Counted from the first letter of the stretch, positions 1 to 7,841 are shown. The stretch: 64,000 bases of DNA from Planococcus halocryophilus (GCF_001687585.2 NZ_CP016537.2:1212001-1276000); one strand, 5' to 3'. Made by a program: numbers and translations. The notes: generated by a model not told the origin, from the letters alone.

Positions 1-129
1 ATTCCAGCTGAACAACTTGATGCTGTGGGTAGAGGTATAGAAGAGAGAGTAGAAACCATACATAAGATTTATTCGTCAGATTTAGAAAAAGAATGGGGTA
101 CTTTGGCGATTGTAATAAAACTGGTTTAG
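1..129 (+). CDS. 3' end of an unrecognised gene (partial)
   Basis: Frame 1 is open from the window edge to a TAG at 127-129, giving 42 residues rich in charged amino acids and ending in a short hydrophobic stretch (LAIVIKLV). The 34-bp site follows only 7 bp after the stop, as with other units of the array, which supports this being a real gene end. No family is recognised; the start is outside the window. Confidence 0.5.
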   Translation: MPAEQLDAVGRGIEERVETIHKIYSSDLEKEWGTLAIVIKLV

Positions 130-136
130 CCAGTTT

Positions 137-170
137 TGAAAGTAACTTAAGTGCAGTTAAGTTACTTTCA
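137..170 (+). repeat. 34-bp site R1
   Basis: Left arm TGAAAGTAACTTA, spacer AGTGCAGT, right arm TAAGTTACTTTCA. Both arms differ from consensus at the same paired position (T to A on the left, A to T on the right), so the dyad is kept. It lies between the stop at 129 and the start at 212. Confidence 0.85.
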
Positions 171-211
171 AAATTCAATTTAAAGAGATTAAACGAATAG
201 AGGTGTGATTG

Positions 212-391
212 ATGAAAAAATGGACTGTAATTTGGGTAGTAATTTTCGCCGCGATTTTAGAAAGAGTTGTTCATCATTTGTTTTTAACAGACAGCTTTAT
301 AATTCGTTTATTTACTGCACTTATATTCGTAGCAATAGGCATTGGAATTGGCTTGATCGCACAGAAAAATAAGCAATATAAACAAGCTTGA
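212..391 (+). CDS. Small two-helix membrane protein
   Basis: Encodes 59 residues beginning MKKW, with two hydrophobic segments (about residues 5-20 and 30-48) and a basic polar tail. ATG at 212 is preferred over the in-frame TTG at 209 because the AGAGGTG ribosome site ends about 6 nt before it. The function is unknown. It is the sole gene between sites R1 and R2. A membrane location is predicted from hydrophobicity only; it could be an immunity or stress microprotein. Confidence 0.6.
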   Translation: MKKWTVIWVVIFAAILERVVHHLFLTDSFIIRLFTALIFVAIGIGIGLIAQKNKQYKQA

Positions 392-423
392 AATATTTTT
401 TGATAAGCTGATGAAATCAGTTC

Positions 424-457
424 TGAATGTAACTTATTGTGAATTAAGTTACATTCA
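424..457 (+). repeat. 34-bp site R2
   Basis: Perfect consensus arms with spacer TTGTGAAT, identical in all 34 bases to R15 except one arm base. It lies between a plus gene ending at 391 and the 3' end of a minus gene, yet has the same direction as all other copies. Confidence 0.9.
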
Positions 458-517
458 GAACCTTGGAATAGACAGTATCGAGAGACTTGTTATTTATCAA
501 TTAATTATAGGTATGTA

Positions 518-548
518 ATAAAAAAACCGCATATATTTATGCGGTTTA
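518..548 (-). terminator. Rho-independent terminator of the minus-strand membrane gene
   Basis: Ten-base-pair stem AAACCGCATA / TATGCGGTTT with an A-run on its left, which reads as a U-tract for minus-strand transcripts. It sits just beyond the stop codon at 557. Confidence 0.75.
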
Positions 549-556
549 AGACGAAT

Positions 557-1081
557 TTATATTTCAAAAAGGATAGAATTTCCTTCTCTTTTTCTTAAAA
601 ATTCATCTATAAGAAAAAAAAATATTGCCATGAACGCAGCTAAAACCATTAATGGACCGAGGAAAAAGAAAGAAAGCAAGCCGAATCCAATATGCACTAA
701 AAAAGAAAGGTATACACGATATTTCCTAACATTCGTTGTAACTAAATCAGCCAATAATGAAACAGGTATTCCATAAATAATGTTTCCTAACAAGCAAGAT
801 GAAAAAACAAATATAGAAAAAATAAAATCAGTGCTGGATCCTGTTATCACTGTCTTTATATCAAAAATCAAAAGTAAAAAGGTGAAAAGCAAAGAAGCAT
901 AAAAGGCAACTTTCCCCTTTCTAATCACAAGTAGGGGTTTGTAGAGCTTTTTCCTGATCTTTGGTAAAAACGTTAACCCAATAATCGCTAAAGAAACTTT
1001 TACCGGTAGAGATTCTACTCCAACCCAGATAATAAAAGAAATCAATATAACTACTGATAGATACAGAATAACTTTATACAT
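557..1081 (-). CDS. Multi-pass membrane protein of unknown function
   Basis: The 174-residue product is strongly hydrophobic, with about five predicted membrane segments, a basic loop near residues 42-58 (KIRKKLYKPLLVIRKGK) and a charged C-terminus. A GAGG ribosome site precedes the ATG. I recognise no family. It is transcribed against the neighbouring genes but sits between R2 and R3, which keep the common direction. It has its own terminator on the minus strand. Confidence 0.65.
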   Translation of the reverse strand: MYKVILYLSVVILISFIIWVGVESLPVKVSLAIIGLTFLPKIRKKLYKPLLVIRKGKVAFYASLLFTFLLLIFDIKTVITGSSTDFIFSIFVFSSCLLGNIIYGIPVSLLADLVTTNVRKYRVYLSFLVHIGFGLLSFFFLGPLMVLAAFMAIFFFLIDEFLRKREGNSILFEI

Positions 1082-1192
1082 AGTAACCTCTTTTTTAGTT
1101 TATTATATCAAGAATTCAGTTGTTTCAGAGATTATAGTGTAAGTCGATGCTAACAGAAGGAATTAAAGAACAACTTGCATATTTCTCCTTTT

Positions 1193-1226
1193 TGAACGTA
1201 ACATAATACTAATTAAGTTACATTCA
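1193..1226 (+). repeat. 34-bp site R3
   Basis: Left arm TGAACGTAACATA (two differences from consensus), spacer ATACTAAT, perfect right arm. It lies about 110 bp upstream of the minus gene starting at 1081. Confidence 0.85.
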
Positions 1227-1385
1227 CATCTGTAAGTCTAAACGGATTTAGTCATATTGAAATATTTTCAAAAGAGGTATTTACTTACCAATTTCTAGTG
1301 GTATTATAATACTAGTTTTGAAATATTAAATTCATGACTTTGGCAAATGAGTTTTTTGGTTACAGTACAGTTAAGGAGCGAGGAT

Positions 1386-1526
1386 ATGGTGTCACGAGAA
1401 AGTGTGAAATTGAGTTTATCAATTCTAGTAATAATTTTAATTGTTGCTCTTGGTATTTATCTTCAACAAACTGACGCTCCTATTTACGGCATTCCAGGAA
1501 TTTTAGAAACACTTTTTACAAAATAA
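1386..1526 (+). CDS. 46-residue single-helix membrane microprotein
   Basis: ATG at 1386 follows an AAGGAG ribosome site (1372-1377) with 8-nt spacing, and the frame is open to TAA at 1524. Residues 8-26 form one hydrophobic helix after a short basic start; the tail is TDAPIYGIPGILETLFTK. No family is recognised. The strong ribosome site and its position as the only frame between R3 and R4 argue that it is a true small gene. Confidence 0.6.
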   Translation: MVSRESVKLSLSILVIILIVALGIYLQQTDAPIYGIPGILETLFTK

Positions 1527-1602
1527 ATAGTTGTAGTCGTACAGAAAACTTATTCCATTGGATTCTTCAACCTGATGAAATAGGTTTTATTTTTATTGAA
1601 TT

Positions 1603-1636
1603 TGAATGTAACATAATAGTAATTAAGTTACATTCA
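1603..1636 (+). repeat. 34-bp site R4
   Basis: Left arm TGAATGTAACATA, spacer ATAGTAAT, perfect right arm; the dyad extends outward by two more A/T pairs. It ends 28 bp before the next start codon. Confidence 0.9.
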
Positions 1637-1664
1637 AAAGTAGGGAAATAAAGGCGGTGAAAGC

Positions 1665-2150
1665 ATGAAATGGGAAGACAAAATATTTGCAGAGAAAGCA
1701 TTAAAACACCTGCTTATCGGAAGTCAAATTGATGGAGTTAGATTTGGTTCAGAACCAGGAATGGTTTACATCTACTTTGCTCATTACTCTGAGCAAGATC
1801 CAGGAATTATATGGCTTCTGATTGAAATCAAAAAAGTTACTGTATTTGCAAATCTGGAACAATTAAAAACAGCTTCCAAAGAAAGTTTGAAAGAACTAGA
1901 CGATAAAGAATCATTTCAGCTTTTTTTTGAAAATAGAAGAGAAAAAGTGAAAGATGTTTGGTTAGGGTCTGAGTCTCCACATTTATGTATATTGCTCGAA
2001 TCCGGAAAAGTGTTGTATGTAAATGGAGAAGATGAAAACTATGAATGCTGGCAAATTGGAGACGGTTACGGCTATGTAGAAGATGAGTGGTTAGTTGTGG
2101 CTGTACCAGGAAATGCAATAGCTGTATGGAGTCCTGAAGAGTTTAAATGA
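1665..2150 (+). CDS. Acidic cytosolic protein, possible immunity-type
   Basis: Encodes 161 residues with no signal peptide or membrane segment. The C-terminal half has alternating hydrophobic and charged strands ending with a CWQIGDG...VAVPGN...VW pattern. This resembles the end of the gene at 12257 (GWELQGDNGF...SLPGG) and of the minus gene at 7221, so the three may share a fold. A GGCGGTG ribosome site precedes ATG 1665. No family is assigned with confidence; a DUF6188-like immunity protein is one possibility. It is the sole gene between R4 and R5. Confidence 0.65.
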   Translation: MKWEDKIFAEKALKHLLIGSQIDGVRFGSEPGMVYIYFAHYSEQDPGIIWLLIEIKKVTVFANLEQLKTASKESLKELDDKESFQLFFENRREKVKDVWLGSESPHLCILLESGKVLYVNGEDENYECWQIGDGYGYVEDEWLVVAVPGNAIAVWSPEEFK

Positions 2151-2171
2151 GCTACTTATAAAAAGAAAAAT

Positions 2172-2205
2172 CGAATGTAACTTAGTAGCAATTAAGTTAA
2201 ATTCA
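2172..2205 (+). repeat. 34-bp site R5
   Basis: Arms CGAATGTAACTTA and TAAGTTAAATTCA, spacer GTAGCAAT. The 15 or so bases that follow, up to TTAAAG, resemble the leader following R8. Confidence 0.85.
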
Positions 2206-2240
2206 GATTGGCAACTGGATTAAAGAATGGAGGTTAGATT

Positions 2241-2672
2241 ATGCAAGAGATTATTTAGTTATTGGAGACAAATAAAAAGGGTGTAGAGGAGTCAACGATA
2301 AGATAAACGGAACAAAAGTTAAATATTCGTTTCCCGGATCAGTATGTTCAATTGTTTAAATTGGCCAATGGCCCTGAAGTTGGAGAATGGACTCTATTTC
2401 CCATCAAAGACCTTAAGAATATGAAAAAAACATGGGACGACGTGGTTAGACAAAATGAGGAAGTTTTGGATGGAGAGATATCCGATGATCTGATTGCGAT
2501 TGCTGAAGATGGCACTGGGGATTACTTGTGCTTGAAAGTAGAAGATGGGAAAGCAGAAGATCCAGTTTATTTATGGCTCCATGAAACAGATAAAACGGAA
2601 GAGCTAGCTCCTACTTTAAAAGATTTTATTATCATCACTCAAGAAGAACTAGAAGATTTTGACGAAGATTGA
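2241..2672 (+). pseudogene. SMI1/KNR4 (SUKH) gene with two nonsense codons
   Basis: A well-spaced ribosome site (TGGAGG) and ATG at 2241 open a frame that hits TAG at 2256 and TAA at 2304, then continues in the same frame to TGA at 2670. Joined across the stops it reads as a SUKH domain, including LNIRFPDQYVQLFKLANG and GEWTLFPI, closely like the start of the intact SUKH protein at 3273. Only the last 106 residues (from an ATG at 2352) remain open. The SUKH family includes immunity proteins of polymorphic toxin systems. I infer a decayed gene; two sequencing errors would be needed to explain it otherwise. Confidence 0.7.
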
Positions 2673-2703
2673 ATGTAACTTAATACCAATTAAGTTACAT
2701 TCA
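2670..2703 (+). repeat. 34-bp site R6
   Basis: Perfect arms, spacer ATACCAAT. Its first three bases are the TGA stop codon of the preceding SUKH frame, so the site begins inside the gene. Confidence 0.9.
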
Positions 2704-2731
2704 GATTGACTATTAAAGGAGGGAGAGGCAA

Positions 2732-3232
2732 ATGAAGTTCAGCGTATTAGAAAGAGCATTAGAAAATAATGACGTGGAAAAAGTAGCACTATTATTGGGT
2801 GAAATATCCGCGGATCAACATCAGGAAGCAACCAAAATACTGATAAAGTACCTCATCCAAACGGAAGACAAACATTTAAGAAATTTGCTTGCTATCGCCC
2901 TACGAGATATTGGAAATGAAGAAGCAATTTCTCCTTTGATTAATTTGCTTAGCGATTCCAGGACACTCGGAAGTAGGGGAACTTTGTTGTATGCGTTAGA
3001 ACCTTTTGATTGTACGGCGCATTTAGAGATAATTATCCATCAGTTTTTGACTGGGAATTTCGAAGTACAAGCAGGTGCTTATCAACTTATAGAATCCATG
3101 AATAGAATCGTGTCTGGTGATGTATTATTGAAATCCCTGCAAAAGGTAAAAGAGCGACTGGACGAAATTGAAAGACAACAAGAATTACATACTGACGTAT
3201 TAGATTTTCTGTTTGATTTGAATGTAACTTAA
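2732..3232 (+). CDS. HEAT-repeat-like protein
   Basis: The 166-residue product consists of amphipathic helix pairs. A clear HEAT/PBS-lyase-type repeat lies at about residues 46-75 (LLAIALRDIGNEEAISPLI), with weaker repeats on both sides. Such proteins form solenoids for protein binding. An AAAGGAGGG ribosome site lies before ATG 2732. The stop codon TAA (3230-3232) lies inside site R7, so the last residues (NVT) are encoded by the site itself. The partner is unknown; an immunity role is suggested only by the neighbours. Confidence 0.7.
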   Translation: MKFSVLERALENNDVEKVALLLGEISADQHQEATKILIKYLIQTEDKHLRNLLAIALRDIGNEEAISPLINLLSDSRTLGSRGTLLYALEPFDCTAHLEIIIHQFLTGNFEVQAGAYQLIESMNRIVSGDVLLKSLQKVKERLDEIERQQELHTDVLDFLFDLNVT

Positions 3233-3252
3233 TCCTAATTAAGTTACATTCA
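3219..3252 (+). repeat. 34-bp site R7
   Basis: Perfect arms, spacer ATCCTAAT; the dyad extends four more pairs (GATT / AATC), making 42 bp at 3215-3256. It overlaps the stop of the plus gene on its left and ends 21 bp from the stop of the minus gene on its right. Confidence 0.9.
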
Positions 3253-3272
3253 AATCAAGTCAGGTCCAGTGG

Positions 3273-4178
3273 TTATTCTTCGTCACTAAAGTTGATCCTT
3301 ACGCCGACTATCTCTTTGAAAATATTGTATTTAATACTTACTTCATACATGCCATCTCCGTATCCTGACATGGCGATCGCGCCCCCAGGGATTGTCCCAC
3401 CTTGGTCATCCGATGCTACCGTATCCGAACAGGCAACATAGTATTTCAATCCTTTTTCATCCATTTCGATGCCGTAAACGTTTTCTACTTCACCGGGAAT
3501 ACTTTCATCCTTCCCGAATACAGCAGCATCAAAGATGCCAGCCTGTGCAGAATCAACGCCGATCAGCCGATCGCAGACATGCCATTTGCCACTCGGTTTC
3601 TTTTCCGCGAAATAGGCCGTTAATGTTTCAACGACTTCATCGTCTGTATAAGAAATAGAGGCTGTCCAGTGCCCTTTTTTTACATTCGATAAATGAACTT
3701 GCATCTCTGTGTCTTCGGTTGAGTAACAGGGATCCGTCACGATCAGCTCGCCACTTTCTACTGCGAAATGGCCGATTTCTTGAGACTTTCCGGTATTCTT
3801 TTTGGGAACAAACCAATCGATGAACTCATATAAAGTGGACGATTTATTTTCTATATTTCCACTTTTGGCTGTCCAGCGGTAGACATGCTCCTGCATCCAC
3901 CTTTTTCGGATGCGGTAGCAAAGTTTATCGCCACTCTTACTCTCTCCAATACAAAGCATATCAGCAGGTAAGTTTTCAGGTCTGTTGGATTGGTTTTGAA
4001 TCATGATGAGTGAAAATAAGACCCATTCGCCAAATTCGGCGCCATTCGTTTCTAGATAAAGATTCTTGAATTCATCTGGGAAAAGTGCCCCTAGTTGTTT
4101 TTCAGCTTTTTTTAAATCGACCAATGAAACGCCTGTCTTGATTGATTTCGAATCAATTATATCAATTACTTTTTTCAT
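3273..4178 (-). CDS. SMI1/KNR4 (SUKH) protein with extra C-terminal domain
   Basis: The 301-residue product has an N-terminal SUKH domain (about residues 15-120; EKQLGALFPDEFKNLYLETNG and GEWVLF). A second domain follows (about 130-301) with SGELIVTDPCY, IGVDSAQAGIFD and IAMSGYGDGMYEV, seen in bacterial proteins of unknown function. SUKH proteins are known as toxin-neutralising immunity proteins, so an immunity or scaffold role is inferred. No signal peptide. It lies between R7 and R8 on the minus strand. I am not sure of the domain-family name of the C-terminal part. Confidence 0.75.
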   Translation of the reverse strand: MKKVIDIIDSKSIKTGVSLVDLKKAEKQLGALFPDEFKNLYLETNGAEFGEWVLFSLIMIQNQSNRPENLPADMLCIGESKSGDKLCYRIRKRWMQEHVYRWTAKSGNIENKSSTLYEFIDWFVPKKNTGKSQEIGHFAVESGELIVTDPCYSTEDTEMQVHLSNVKKGHWTASISYTDDEVVETLTAYFAEKKPSGKWHVCDRLIGVDSAQAGIFDAAVFGKDESIPGEVENVYGIEMDEKGLKYYVACSDTVASDDQGGTIPGGAIAMSGYGDGMYEVSIKYNIFKEIVGVRINFSDEE

Positions 4179-4304
4179 ACCTTATCCTCCATTTGTAATC
4201 CGATTGCGAAAGCGAAATTTTGTATTTGTTTTTTCTTGAAAGAGCTACAAAATCGTTTATCACTATTTTACCAAAATCAAGCAGAAAGAATTTTAAATAA
4301 TTTT

Positions 4305-4338
4305 TAAATGTAACTTATTAGCAATGAAGTTACATTTA
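4305..4338 (+). repeat. 34-bp site R8
   Basis: Arms TAAATGTAACTTA and GAAGTTACATTTA, spacer TTAGCAAT. The second base pair of the arms has changed on both sides (G to A, C to T), a compensatory change keeping the dyad. It lies between divergent genes. Confidence 0.85.
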
Positions 4339-4373
4339 ACTTAGCAACTGAGTTAAAGGAGGAAGACGCACAG

Positions 4374-4862
4374 ATGGAAGAAGAACTTGAAAATCTAATG
4401 CTGCTTAGTTTCTCAGATCTTTTTTTGGTCCAGTGCCCAAAGTGCAAGAACTGTGCCAGCGTGTTCACTCTCGAAAATCCGCTAGGTGTAGATGAATCAA
4501 TTGTGGTAAGAGGAAATAAATCTAAGCGGGTCGCTTGTAAAAGCTGTGGCTTTTCAAAAGATATGCATCCAAGAAAACGATCAAATCATTATGAATATGA
4601 GTTTAACTTATTTGAACAAAATCCAGAAGCTGATTGGTATTTCGGCCTCCCATTATATCTTCAGATGTCATGTTGCGGGCAGCAGTTATGGTTCTTGAAC
4701 GAGAGGCATTTGATCTATGTTGAAGCGTATTTACAGAAAACCGTTCGACCGTCCGAGACATATTATATGAGTGTTGAAAGCCGGTTGCCTAAGTGGATGA
4801 AGAGTGCTAAAAATAGAACAGAGGTTTTGAAAGCAATCAATAAACTAAAAGGGGAAATATAA
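4374..4862 (+). CDS. Zinc-ribbon (CpXC/TFIIB-like) protein
   Basis: Encodes 162 residues. CPKCKNC at 21-27 and CKSCG at about 60-64 form a likely zinc ribbon with a basic linker, and a later CCGQ (about 102-105) may bind metal too. The C-terminus RLPKWMKSAKNRTEVLKAI looks like a natural end. An AAAGGAGGAAG ribosome site precedes ATG 4374. The family is known only as small zinc-binding proteins; the function is unknown. The frame stays open past its TAA (see the next entry). Confidence 0.7.
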   Translation: MEEELENLMLLSFSDLFLVQCPKCKNCASVFTLENPLGVDESIVVRGNKSKRVACKSCGFSKDMHPRKRSNHYEYEFNLFEQNPEADWYFGLPLYLQMSCCGQQLWFLNERHLIYVEAYLQKTVRPSETYYMSVESRLPKWMKSAKNRTEVLKAINKLKGEI

Positions 4863-5015
4863 TTATTTGGGGAAGTTGTTTCGATAAAATATAAAGTAAG
4901 CAAGAGCACATTCGAACACGAGCTAATACAGTTACAAGGTTTTTTTGTTTTGGGTACAGAAAAATTAAGTGAAATGAGAAACGGGTTTATGGATATTTCC
5001 AACCAATTCGGTTGA
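4863..5015 (+). pseudogene. Possible gene remnant in frame with the upstream gene
   Basis: After TAA 4860-4862 the same frame is open for 50 codons to TGA at 5013, containing a helix-like stretch (STFEHELIQLQGFFVLG). No start codon with a ribosome site is evident. It could be the tail of another decayed cassette gene whose start has been lost; it is the only junction in the first 4.9 kb that lacks a 34-bp site. Weak evidence. Confidence 0.25.
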
Positions 5016-5059
5016 GGCTCAACTTTAGTGAATAATTAAATTCGAATGGTGGTGCAAAA

Positions 5060-5428
5060 ATGGAATCTTATCCATCGGAACTGGACTTAATATCTTTATT
5101 CGAATGTATGCCAATAAAAAAGGATGAAAAAGAACTATTCGAATACGATGAAACCACTTTTTTATTCCGTACTGAAAACAATGCTTTTGAAGTAATGATA
5201 TCTCCCTTCTACAATAGATTCTCACTCATAGCAAAAAATATATTAGGGGATGAAGTTATTGGTTATTATAACTTTCACACGGTCAGTAAAATTGAAGTTA
5301 TCTTAGATCGCAAAAATGATTCCTCGCTGCGCTTATTTATGGAATATGATCGAAGCGAATTCATAACGCTCGTTGAACTTACGTTTAAGCCGGAATTTAA
5401 AGTAATTATGAAAGACGTATATAGTTAA
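5060..5428 (+). CDS. Hypothetical protein, 122 residues
   Basis: A GGTGG ribosome site precedes ATG 5060. The product is acidic and soluble with alternating beta-type segments (TTFLFRTENNAFEVMIS, VIGYYNF), and no recognisable motif. It is the last gene before dif-like site A. The function is unknown. Confidence 0.55.
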   Translation: MESYPSELDLISLFECMPIKKDEKELFEYDETTFLFRTENNAFEVMISPFYNRFSLIAKNILGDEVIGYYNFHTVSKIEVILDRKNDSSLRLFMEYDRSEFITLVELTFKPEFKVIMKDVYS

Positions 5429-5526
5429 AAATAATTCTTTGCAGTGTGCCTATGCCTATATCATTATTCAACGGAACTTTAACCGGTCTAAATAAGAGCT
5501 CGGGTAAAAAATATTAATGAGTAATC

Positions 5527-5554
5527 AGTTTCCATATCTCGAATTATCGAAAGA
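5527..5554 (+). repeat. dif-like 28-bp site A
   Basis: Arm AGTTTCCATAT, spacer CTCGAA, arm TTATCGAAAGA (11+6+11). The arms resemble those of the B. subtilis dif site read on the opposite strand (AGTTTACATAA and TTCTAGGAAGT, recalled from the literature). A hairpin and a tail box follow, as for sites C and D. Confidence 0.6.
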
Positions 5555-5616
5555 GAAGAAGCTCAATCATGAGTTTTTTCTTTTTTTGTCTGAATAAGGT
5601 TACTTTTACGAACGCT
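5555..5616 (+). terminator. Terminator and tail box of composite repeat A
   Basis: A hairpin with stem AAGCTCA / TGAGTTT and a long T-tract (about 5557-5588) is followed by a GGTTACTTTTACGAACG box (5598-5614). The box recurs after sites B, C and D. The rest of the 5429-5753 gap shows nothing I can name. Confidence 0.6.
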
Positions 5617-5753
5617 TTTCTGAGGGAATCTGATAACAGAAATATAACGAAGTAGAATTTCAGAAAGTTCTATTTATAATCAAAAATAATGGATATAATT
5701 GGTATGATGAAAGAAATCAATAAATCTACTACTTGAAATGGGTTGGACAACTT

Positions 5754-6266
5754 ATGGAGATATCTTTAAATTTGTTACAAGAAGTCGATGCAGAAGCGTT
5801 ATTTAAGTTTGAGTCTGAAAATCGATGGTTTTTTGAAAAGATGGTTCCAAGTCGAGGAGACGATTACTATTCTTTCGAAACATTTTTAAGAAGACATCAA
5901 GAATTGCTGAAGGAACAAAAGGAGGGCCTTTCTTATTTTTACCTGATCACCAATGATGTTGGAGAAATTGTAGGAAGAATCAACTTGTTTGATAAAAAAG
6001 ATGACATAGCAGACATAGGATTTAGAGTAGGCGCAATATACGTGGGAGAGGGAATCGGAAATCAGGCATTAAATCTACTATTGAAAACTGATCTAAGTGT
6101 GAAACAAATACGTGGGAAAACGACGACTGTTAACCATGCATCGCAAAAGGTGTTAGAAAGAAATGGGTTTAAGCAAGTTCGAGTAGGCGAAGAAGAATTC
6201 GAAATGAACGGGAAAATAATGAAGTTTATACATTATTTGTGGGAAAATGAAAATCCTCGTTTGTAA
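5754..6266 (+). CDS. GNAT-family N-acetyltransferase (RimJ/RimL-like)
   Basis: The 170-residue product has the GNAT fold order: N-terminal LLQEVDAEALFKFESEN, a central strand DVGEIVGRINLFD, the acetyl-CoA loop region RVGAIYVGEGIGNQALNLLL, and the C-terminal VNHASQKVLERNGF typical of ribosomal-protein acetyltransferases. ATG 5754 fits the family start better than the in-frame TTG at 5733; the ribosome site is weak (GGGTTGG). It is the first gene after dif-like site A and is followed by R9. The substrate is unknown. Confidence 0.8.
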   Translation: MEISLNLLQEVDAEALFKFESENRWFFEKMVPSRGDDYYSFETFLRRHQELLKEQKEGLSYFYLITNDVGEIVGRINLFDKKDDIADIGFRVGAIYVGEGIGNQALNLLLKTDLSVKQIRGKTTTVNHASQKVLERNGFKQVRVGEEEFEMNGKIMKFIHYLWENENPRL

Positions 6267-6397
6267 AAGAGAATGAATCGATTTTATTGCTACTCAATTT
6301 ATAAAAAAATTAAGAAAGTCTGTCTTACGTTTCAATCAGATTCGAACCTGCTTATTAAAAGTTTGAGACCAATATAAGGTTAAGAAATTTGCCTTGG

Positions 6398-6431
6398 TGA
6401 ATGTAACTTATGTGCAGTTAAGTTACATTCA
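6398..6431 (+). repeat. 34-bp site R9
   Basis: Perfect arms, spacer TGTGCAGT; the central six bases GTGCAG match those of R1. It ends 36 bp before the next start. Confidence 0.9.
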
Positions 6432-6467
6432 GCAAGTTACAAAGTACAAAAAAGAAGGAGGATTTGT

Positions 6468-6659
6468 ATGAAAAATAGAATCTTGTTCGCGGTTATTTTA
6501 TTTTTTGTCTTAGGATCAGCCGCGATTAGTGGTACTGATTCAATTAGTCAAACGGCTAAATCAATATTCCATGGCATCGGTATGCTTACTCTAGGCATAA
6601 TCGGAATTGTTAGTCTGTATAACTTTTTCGAAAAAGAGAGAAAAAAAGAAAGTATGTAG
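6468..6659 (+). CDS. Small two-helix membrane protein
   Basis: Encodes 63 residues: a basic start (MKNR), a hydrophobic segment at about 4-20, a polar centre with TDSISQTAKS, a second helix at about 36-52, and a highly charged tail. An AAGGAGG ribosome site lies before ATG 6468. It resembles the other tiny membrane genes of the array in layout, not in sequence. Function unknown. Confidence 0.6.
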   Translation: MKNRILFAVILFFVLGSAAISGTDSISQTAKSIFHGIGMLTLGIIGIVSLYNFFEKERKKESM

Positions 6660-6702
6660 TTCTCATTAAATTTTAAGTTCTTATTAATTTTTGTTCCGAA
6701 TC

Positions 6703-6736
6703 TGAATGTAACTTAATGTGAATTAAGTTACATTCA
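6703..6736 (+). repeat. 34-bp site R10
   Basis: Perfect arms, spacer ATGTGAAT; its central six bases TGTGAA match those of R2 and R15. Confidence 0.9.
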
Positions 6737-6790
6737 GTTTCTTATTTTCAGATGCTGCTTAACTACGTAAAGTAAGGGAGGTCCAATTCA

Positions 6791-7174
6791 TTGAAGTATT
6801 CACAACGGGAGTTTTCCCTTGAACTAAAAGAGTTGATAAAAGATACTGAACAATCATTTTGTGCTTATAACAAAGTATTGCTAAATGAATACGGATCAAT
6901 TTTTACTAATATAAATAAGAAACTTGTCCTCGAATTAAAAAAATTAGGAAAAGACCCATTTGAGCCTAATTTTTATTCTTTCGTTTCTGTAGAAATTGAA
7001 TTAGATAAAATCACAAAAGTTAAAATTGAAGTTCCGATATGGAAGACAAAAGCGTACTTCAAGGGTATTCCCCTTCCCCAAAACATCCCTGGGGGTCAAG
7101 TTTTCGGGAAGTTAATAACATTGGAAGTAGCTAAGGACGTAATGAAAGAATTTATTGAAGACAATTCTAAATAA
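6791..7174 (+). CDS. Hypothetical cytosolic protein, 127 residues
   Basis: A TTG start is chosen because AAGGGAGG lies 8-10 nt upstream and no ATG follows nearby. The N-terminal half is helical and charged; the C-terminal half has strands (VSVEIELDKITKVKIEVPIW) and a GIPLPQNIPGGQVFG loop. No family is recognised. The stop at 7172-7174 lies 16 bp before R11. Confidence 0.6.
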   Translation: MKYSQREFSLELKELIKDTEQSFCAYNKVLLNEYGSIFTNINKKLVLELKKLGKDPFEPNFYSFVSVEIELDKITKVKIEVPIWKTKAYFKGIPLPQNIPGGQVFGKLITLEVAKDVMKEFIEDNSK

Positions 7175-7189
7175 AAGAAATCTTAGTTT

Positions 7190-7223
7190 TGAATGTAACT
7201 TAATAGCAATTAAGTTACATTCA
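7190..7223 (+). repeat. 34-bp site R11
   Basis: Perfect arms, spacer ATAGCAAT; the central six bases TAGCAA match R5 and R8. Its last three bases are the stop codon of the convergent minus gene. Confidence 0.9.
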
Positions 7224-7841
7224 ATCTCCATTGTTTACAATCGATGTTCCAACTGGAAAATAGCTGGCCAACTTTTCAATTGTCGAGAAACAGGGTTCGG
7301 TTGTATAGAGGTTAAACCCATCCCCGTCATGCCAAATTTCGAGAACTGTCGATGCACCATTCATATCAAAGTGAGGCCATATCCAGGTCTTCTCACGTCC
7401 AAACCACCCCTTTTCTATCACAGGTTTATACACGATATTATCCCTGAAAGAAAAGGCGTAGAAGTTATTACAAGTTGCTATCCAAAAAGTTTCTTGTAAA
7501 ACAAAAGTCAGTGAAGAAGGTTTTTCGATTGTGAGTTTAAAAACAGGAAAACGTTTGTTTTTCAGCCCCTCAAATCTTAATGCGTACTCAATGTTTTTAC
7601 CTTTGAAAAGGCGCTCTAAATCATCTTCCATTCCACTAAACGGTTCAAATGTAAGACAGAGTGGAAATAGGGCTTTCGTACAAATGAACTCAACTAGCAT
7701 TTCACATGTCGAATCAGAATTAGGATCATTAGCGGATTCTGAAGGGCCCATATCAAACTTCACAAGGTTTTGAACGTTGTCGCATAAGAACATTTCTCCA
7801 TCCGAACCAATAGTTTCATGATTGATGTAGAACTTACTCAT
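7221..7841 (-). CDS. Hypothetical protein, 206 residues
   Basis: Soluble protein with no signal peptide. It has a glycine/aromatic-rich centre (EKGWFGREKTWIWPHFDMNG) followed by STVLEIWHDGDGFNLYTTEPC. This last part resembles the tails of the genes at 1665 and 12257. The start ATG (minus strand) follows a GGAGG ribosome site (AAAGGAGGTAAAA read on the minus strand). Its stop codon is supplied by R11. Function unknown; an immunity-type protein is a guess from context. Confidence 0.65.
   Translation of the reverse strand: MSKFYINHETIGSDGEMFLCDNVQNLVKFDMGPSESANDPNSDSTCEMLVEFICTKALFPLCLTFEPFSGMEDDLERLFKGKNIEYALRFEGLKNKRFPVFKLTIEKPSSLTFVLQETFWIATCNNFYAFSFRDNIVYKPVIEKGWFGREKTWIWPHFDMNGASTVLEIWHDGDGFNLYTTEPCFSTIEKLASYFPVGTSIVNNGD

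Noticed and set aside
3392..3658. Open frames antisense to the SUKH gene
   Set aside because: Shadow frames of the minus-strand gene, without ribosome sites and with His/Arg/Pro-rich low-complexity composition.
4860..5015. Stop-codon read-through of the zinc-ribbon gene
   Set aside because: The protein ends naturally before the TAA, and there is no known read-through context; a remnant is simpler.
7155..7773. Plus-strand frames opposite the 206-residue gene
   Set aside because: They cross the R11 repeat and are antisense to a better coding frame with a good ribosome site.
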